Source: Marsupella aquatica
Lineage: Eukaryota > Marchantiophyta
Assembly (NCBI GenBank): GCA_973895155.1
Contig: OZ316894.1
Span: 19,220,001-19,284,000, forward strand
Length of the DNA: 64,000 nt
Direction: 5' to 3'
The position numbers and the translations under genes were made by a program. Below, piece by piece: positions 58,990 to 64,000 of the stretch. A model generated the notes under the pieces. The model searched no databases and had not been told where the DNA came from. It saw only the letters and a program-made list of their open reading frames with translations. Every line of letters begins with the position of its first letter. The stretch's first letter is position 1.

Positions 58990-59105
58990 TTATAGAGAAA
59001 TTAGGTTTTTTTATTTGAAAAGTGGGGATTAAAGCCACCCAAGCAAAAAGAAAACAGACAGGGCCCAGCAAAGAGGGACAGGTCACACCGGACCAACACA
59101 AGCCA
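58990..59105 (-). repeat. LINE 3' tail remnant
   Basis: The inverse reads TTTTTGCTTGGGTGGCTTTA and then ATCCCC, close to the TTTTTTGCCTGGGTGGCTTT tail at about 61447. No coding sequence remains. Confidence 0.6.
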
Positions 59106-59599
59106 CACCCTAGTCAAGCTATGGAACTCAAATCTAATGAGAAGAAATAAATCACCCACATCTGCCCTTCAAGAGCTACAGGCTACCTGTAGCTACCACA
59201 AAAAGTAGTTTTTTTTCCAATAATCATGGCACCCACCTGTAGTCACCTTGAAAGGTAGTTTTTTCCTAAAATCATGGGGCAAAGGGGCACACAATCCTTT
59301 GCATCTGTCCTGCTAAGGGTGGTCAAGTCACCTTGAGGGAGACTGGAGCTGTCACGTTGTTGGGCTGGGTAGAATGAGAGCCATTACTTGTAAATGAGCT
59401 AACCCAGGTTAATTTTCTTCACACACAAGTAAAAACAATGAGGCTATGATAAAAAAAAGTGTGGCAAGGTATACGCCACAAAGAGTGCGAGTCAGGTTTT
59501 TGTATTTCTAGTGTATTTATAAGATTCCATATGGCTAGAAAGTTTGCTAGCCAAAAGAGGAATCCCAAATTTGGGTTTTATTAACCAGGTTTCGTGTAG

Positions 59600-59913
59600 A
59601 GTAACCTAATCCCAAGAGTAATAGGATGTAATCCCCAAGGGCAGTGAGCCCGAGGGGGTTACAACCCATTACCCTGTCTTAGGATGAGTTACTGAGCATA
59701 AGTCCCAAGTGAATTTTTGAAATATTCACTTCGCTTTTACATTGCAAAACTGCACTCTGCCGCTGGTTGTGACTTGCGGCTTACTTGTATTCTCCTTCAA
59801 ATTTGAGGATCCCCAGGCCAGGCTGACACAAGGGTTCTGTGGCTCACCCACACTGTAGTGCCTTAACCTTCTATAGAAATACAAATAAAAAAACATACAA
59901 GCAGTTGATGGCT
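59600..59913 (+). repeat. Dispersed repeat, second copy of 5990-6310
   Basis: Shared blocks as described for 5990-6310. The LINE at 59931 was inserted just after this repeat, and the sequence continues beyond 61549. Confidence 0.55.
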
Positions 59914-61549
59914 AGGTTTGCTAACAAACTATGGCACAGGAGATCATTAAGAAGTGCTGCAACTCTGGACAGGGCAAGAAGGAGCGCAGAAGGTGGACTG
60001 TTACTGAAGCCTTGCTGCAGGGTGATGAGCTGAAGATCTAGGGCTCCCCTACACTGCGGGGTCTGCTTAAGGGTTGGAACAATGCGAATAGCCACCTTCT
60101 TTTCAAGTTTGGACAAGGGAAGCTTCCATCCCATCTCTCCATTGAACAAGTTGTGCTACTGTACCTGCGCAACACCCAAACCACGGTACAACAAGGCACG
60201 GACTTGAGGAGGTTTATGGCTAATCGTAGAATTAGGACACTGCTTGATCTCAGGTCTCAGCTTGGCAGGTGGATCCCGGAGGATGAGATTTGTTGTCGGA
60301 CCCGGAGCACTAGGAGGATTGGTAACGAAGCTTTCAGCATTTTCTAGAGCAAGCTACAATGTTTTTCGGAAATTGCCATGGTTGAGCTGCAGGACTGTGC
60401 CGGTTGGCAATGGGACTGGGGGGGGAGAATAGAGGCTGGTCTTTCTCAACTAGGACTTGGAGCCAATGCACCCTAACCAGGGAGCTTGATGTCACTAAGC
60501 TGAACCAGCGTTGGGGACAGGTCAACTCCTCACAACACTGGCAGCAGTACTGGAAGAAAATCTGGGGAGGCTGGTCTTTCCCCAAGGTGAGATTCTTTCT
60601 GTGGAGACTGTTGAATCATGGATTCTTCTCCAATGGCAGGGCTAGTCACTAGGGAGTTTCGGATGGCTTATGTGCTAAGTGTAAAACTCATTTTGAGCAC
60701 ACTGAACACATGTTCTTCAGCTATCCTACTGTTACTGGTAGATGGGGAGAGGTCCAACATCTTCTACAACGAGCTGGAGATTGGAAGATTTCACAAGGAT
60801 CTTTGTACGAAGCGGTGATTACTGCTGTGCAGATGCATAAAAGGAAACCTGGCCCGGTGGTTTTGATAATGGAGATGTGCTCCAGCATTTGGAAAGAACG
60901 GAATGACGCTACTTACTCTCAGTTTTTGGGTCGCCTCCCCGGTTGGGTCGTCCTTCGGCAAACTGAAACTCATCTCAGGGCTATGATTGACATCTGCAGT
61001 TCTGAGAAGAAACGAAGACAATTGTGTAGTGCTCTTGACCAACTCCAGGTTGTACTTAAACCATGGGAGACTGTTGATATGCCGCTTGCCCTTAACACTA
61101 ATGAAACTGAAGATTGATTGCAAGCTCATCATTGTGAGGGTTGTCAGGCGACAGCAGGGCACTTGGCTTTGCACCAACCTCGTGGACTTTAAGGAGGGTA
61201 GGAGACTTTTTTTTAGGAACCTTACTAAGGTTGGCAGTAGGCAAAGGATTTCTTTGGACTATAGAGTTAGTATTCAGTCACATCATAGGATCAACCCTAG
61301 AAGGGGACACCAACAAAATAGCAAGACTTTCACCAGGAGACGTGATTGGGTCCCGGGCAGGGGGGGCTTCAGGCCTCCTTGGCCGGATTAGGGCTGGTTT
61401 GTGGGGTGTGTGTGGTGTTTTGGCTTGGGGGTTGGGCCCTATGTGTGTTTTTTGCCTGGGTGGCTTTCGTCCCCTTGTATGATATGGACGGGTCTCTGCG
61501 CCCCTTTTTGAAAAAGAAAAAAAGAAAAAAAAAGGTTTGCTAACAAACT
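59914..61549 (+). mobile_element. 5'-truncated LINE with 17-bp target duplication
   Basis: AGGTTTGCTAACAAACT at 59914-59930 recurs exactly at 61533-61549. The 1602-bp insert ends in an A-rich tail (about 61510-61532) on the plus strand. This is a clear product of target-primed reverse transcription of an L1-type element. Only the C-terminal part of ORF2 is present. The 3' tail has the GGGTGGCTTTCGTCCCC motif found in other LINE remnants here. Confidence 0.95.
59931..61391 (+). pseudogene. LINE ORF2 C-terminal remnant (zf-RVT)
   Basis: Recognisable parts in order: GKLPSHLSIEQVVLLYLRN and RRIRTLLDLRSQLGRW; WSFPKVRFFLWRLLNHG; a zinc-binding segment LCAKCKTHFEHTEHMFF around 60680-60720; and IMEMCSSIWKERNDA. 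These match the reverse-transcriptase zinc-binding end of plant LINEs. In-frame stops (for example near 60040, 60343 and 60652) and frame changes show it is dead. The last frame ends WPD and TAG at about 61389-61391. Confidence 0.85.
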
Positions 61550-62000
61550 GGGGTTTTTCCCCTTCATACCAGTAAATGTTTTGCTTGTATGCTACAATTA
61601 CCCTAACTAGTCACCCTAATCACTCCCAACATAGCGTCTCTGTTTGGCAAAAGGTGGGAGTATGGGAGTGCTCTATAGGTTTTACTCCTGCTGAATCACA
61701 CTACTGCTGAAAGTGTCTGGGCAGCGGTTACTAGGTTGTAACCCTAAGTCAGGAATGTGAGAATAAGCTGACCAGTCGGAGCTGAGAAGCTTTTCCAAAC
61801 ATTGCAGTAGGAAGGTTACACTTTAGAACCCTGCCCTGACCTTGGTTATTGTATGTAAATCCAGCCCCCCCAAAATTACCAGGGAGGCACCAAATGATGA
61901 GAAACGAGCATTCACTAGAAATGATTACCAACCAATAAACCTTTATTGCCTACAGAATTGACCTTTTTCTCTCCGTTCGTTACACGCCTTTAGGGTTAGG
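61550..62000. other. Unassigned region with telomere-like motif
   Basis: Nothing coding. TTTAGGGTTAGGGTT at about 61989-62003 is a short telomere-like string at the head of the tandem array that follows. Confidence 0.4.
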
Positions 62001-62555
62001 GTTCCGTTTCGTTAGGTTGCGAAGGTTTGAGGAGGATACTTAATCCCGGCTCATCGACCGCACCGAGCAGTTCACTTGCTTCGCATCATGTTGTGCTCTC
62101 CATTCGTTCAACATCTTCAGGTTCCGTTTCGTTAGGTTGCAGAGTTTTGAGGATACTTGTGGCCGGGCTGGCTTGCTCATCGAAAACTTCACTTCCTTCG
62201 CACTGTGTTTTACTCACCATTCGTTTCACTTCTTTAGGTTCCCTATCGTTAGGTTGCAGAGGTTTGACGATACTTATCGCCGGCTAATCATTTTCACCGA
62301 AACCGTTATCGCCATTCGTTTCACTGCTTTAGGTTCTCTTTCGTTAGGTTGCAGAGGTTGATGATACTTGTCGTCGCCATCTGGTCATTTTCACCGAAAA
62401 CGTGACTTGCTTCGCATCGTGTTTTGCTCTCTATTCGTTGCACTTCTTTAGGTTCCTTTCGTAGGTTGCATAAGCTTGGGATTACTCATCGACCGGTTGG
62501 TGTTCTCGCCGGGAGCGTCTCTTGTTTCACATCATGGTGGTATATATTTCTTTAG
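62001..62555. repeat. Degenerate tandem array, five units of 95-120 bp
   Basis: Units start near 62001, 62120, 62237, 62332 and 62451, each with TTC.NTTTCGTTAGGTTGCA followed by GGTTTGA.GATACTT and ending TTCACTTCTTTAGG. Unit lengths vary through small deletions. Confidence 0.85.
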
Positions 62556-63756
62556 GTCGGGTGACAGTGGTTATTTCTTCGTTGTCGCCAACGACGTCGA
62601 TAGCTTCACTTTATGGTGGTATATATCTGCTTTAAGGTGGTTTCTCTTTCTTAGACCCAGCTGACAGCATCGATAGTTTTTAGGACCTGATTTTGTTGTA
62701 GGTTCGACACATCGATCTGACATAGCCCGACCCATTCCCAGATTTGCTGGCGTTGCTGTCGTCTGAGTCTCTTTAGGTTCTTCTTAGGTTCCATTCGTAG
62801 GGTTGCTCACGCTGGGCCGTTGTTCTCATTGAAAACAACGTTTGCGTTGTGTTCAGCTGTGGCAGATTCGAATCGTCCTTTATAATGTAGGCGATAGGTG
62901 CGACATGGGTACCAGAAGGCCTGTCGTCTGGTGCAACTCGTTGCTCTGTGACTTGTCGCCTATGTGAACCATTATCTCGCCAGTCCGTAATGGACGTGAC
63001 TGACCATTATCAAGATTTCCTCTTTGTATATTACTTTGCACACAAGATACAAAGACAGTACCTCGATCATGGCCAGATCCGGTTACTTGTAAAGAGCAGA
63101 AGTAGGTTAATGTAAAGGAGTTTCTCAGGGATGACCAAACGATGACGAGACTGAACTCTTGCTGCGGAGTAACATTGAGACTTCATATTTGAAATGTACT
63201 ATTTCAAACTTGTTTCTTAATGCCCTCTCCGTGGCAGCTGGCTTGCCAGTGTCGTGAAGCATAAACGAGGCATTTGTCTGAGAGAAGCTGCCAAAATTCC
63301 TAAAGGTGTTGTTCGTATAGGCGCGTTGCCGGTCCTGTGATTTATCTCATCAGCTAGTGTTGCCCAATGAGGACTTAATCTTTGAGAACTGACACAGTCG
63401 CTTCGATTGTGCTGTGGACAAACTCATCATGACTACGATGCTGAGGGCTTTACTATTAATCTTCACCGTCAGAAATTTTTTAGTGGGCTTCGATGAAGTT
63501 ATTCGATGAAGTTATTCGATTTCGTCAGCACTCGTCTGAGGATCTTTCGTCAGTTTAATCATACACCGGATATTCTTCAAAGGTTCCGCTCTGAACCTTG
63601 TTCACAAGTTCTCATATCCGCACAATGAATAAAATCCGCACAATCGGATCTCTCTTTGACTGCGGGAAGAACACCGGAACTTTTAGATTTTCATCTGAGA
63701 TACGCAAATATCTGGAAAAAGGTATTGCCCTCTAAAACTTCTCATGGTAACTGCAC
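62556..63756. other. Unassigned region
   Basis: No gene recognised. The composition resembles the tandem arrays on both sides. Confidence 0.35.
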
Positions 63757-64000
63757 TGTTTGTAAGGTTCTCAATTTCCACTGCATTCGCTCATAGCTAC
63801 TGCGCTTAAGGTTCTCAATTTTCACTGCACTCGCTCATAGCTACTGCGCTTAAGGTTCTCAATTTTCACTGCACTCGCTCATAGCTACTGGCGCTGTCTG
63901 AGGTTTTCAGTGCGTTCCACTTTGCACTGTTTGTAAGGTTCTCAATTTTCACTGCATTCGCTCATAGCTACTGCGCTGTCTGAGGTTTACGGTGCGTTCC
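63757..64000. repeat. Tandem array of about 45-bp units running off the window
   Basis: The unit GGTTCTCAATTTTCACTGCA followed by TTCGCTCATAGCTACTGCGC repeats three times in a row. A longer unit with CTGTCTGAGGTTT and GTGCGTTCC then appears twice, a higher-order pattern. The window end cuts the array. Confidence 0.92.

Overview
The window is nuclear DNA from a land plant. It holds spliceosomal genes of plant-type families, a Ty1/copia retrotransposon primed by initiator tRNA-Met, L1-type LINE remnants, tRNA-derived SINEs and MITEs. A short mitochondrial insertion at about 3.84-3.99 kb carries the 3' end of a group II intron followed by what reads as cox3 exon sequence. Introns in cox3 are, as far as I recall, a feature of seedless plants (bryophytes, lycophytes), so I lean to that grade; the species is not identified.

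Only three host genes can be supported. A monoacylglycerol-lipase-like alpha/beta hydrolase lies on the minus strand (14898 to 12080, 8 exons, 359 aa). A DUF639 membrane protein lies on the minus strand (44684 to 39164, 9 exons, 694 aa). An intronless selenoprotein-K-like glycine-rich protein lies on the plus strand (56391-56726, 111 aa). For both spliced genes I assembled exons by hand from GT/AG sites, reading phase and family similarity, and the summed lengths divide by three. The three genes show no operon-like or pathway link.

Most of the rest is mobile DNA. Three copies of one non-LTR-type retroelement (A 2.7-5.4 kb, B 20.7-29.4 kb, C 34.05-37.1 kb) encode a reverse transcriptase with an LSDD catalytic box and a Cys/His plus endonuclease-like C-terminus; all are broken. 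Copy B is split by a nearly intact copia element (22200-28694) with 421-bp LTRs that differ at one base and a 5-bp GTTAC target duplication. Copy A is interrupted by the mitochondrial fragment. Copy C contains an inverted, template-switched patch. Three solo LTRs related to the copia LTR occur at 29.8, 50.6 and 54.6 kb, two with perfect 5-bp duplications. A 5'-truncated LINE (59931-61532) has a 17-bp target duplication and a SINE (48264-48400) has a 13-bp one.

Structures not explained by known families include a cluster of about eleven near-identical 18-nt palindromes at 52.3-53.1 kb, a roughly 280-bp-arm inverted repeat at 33.05-34.05 kb, and tandem arrays at 6.6, 15.9, 47, 57-58, 62 and 63.8 kb. 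Intergenic stretches without recognisable content are listed as such.
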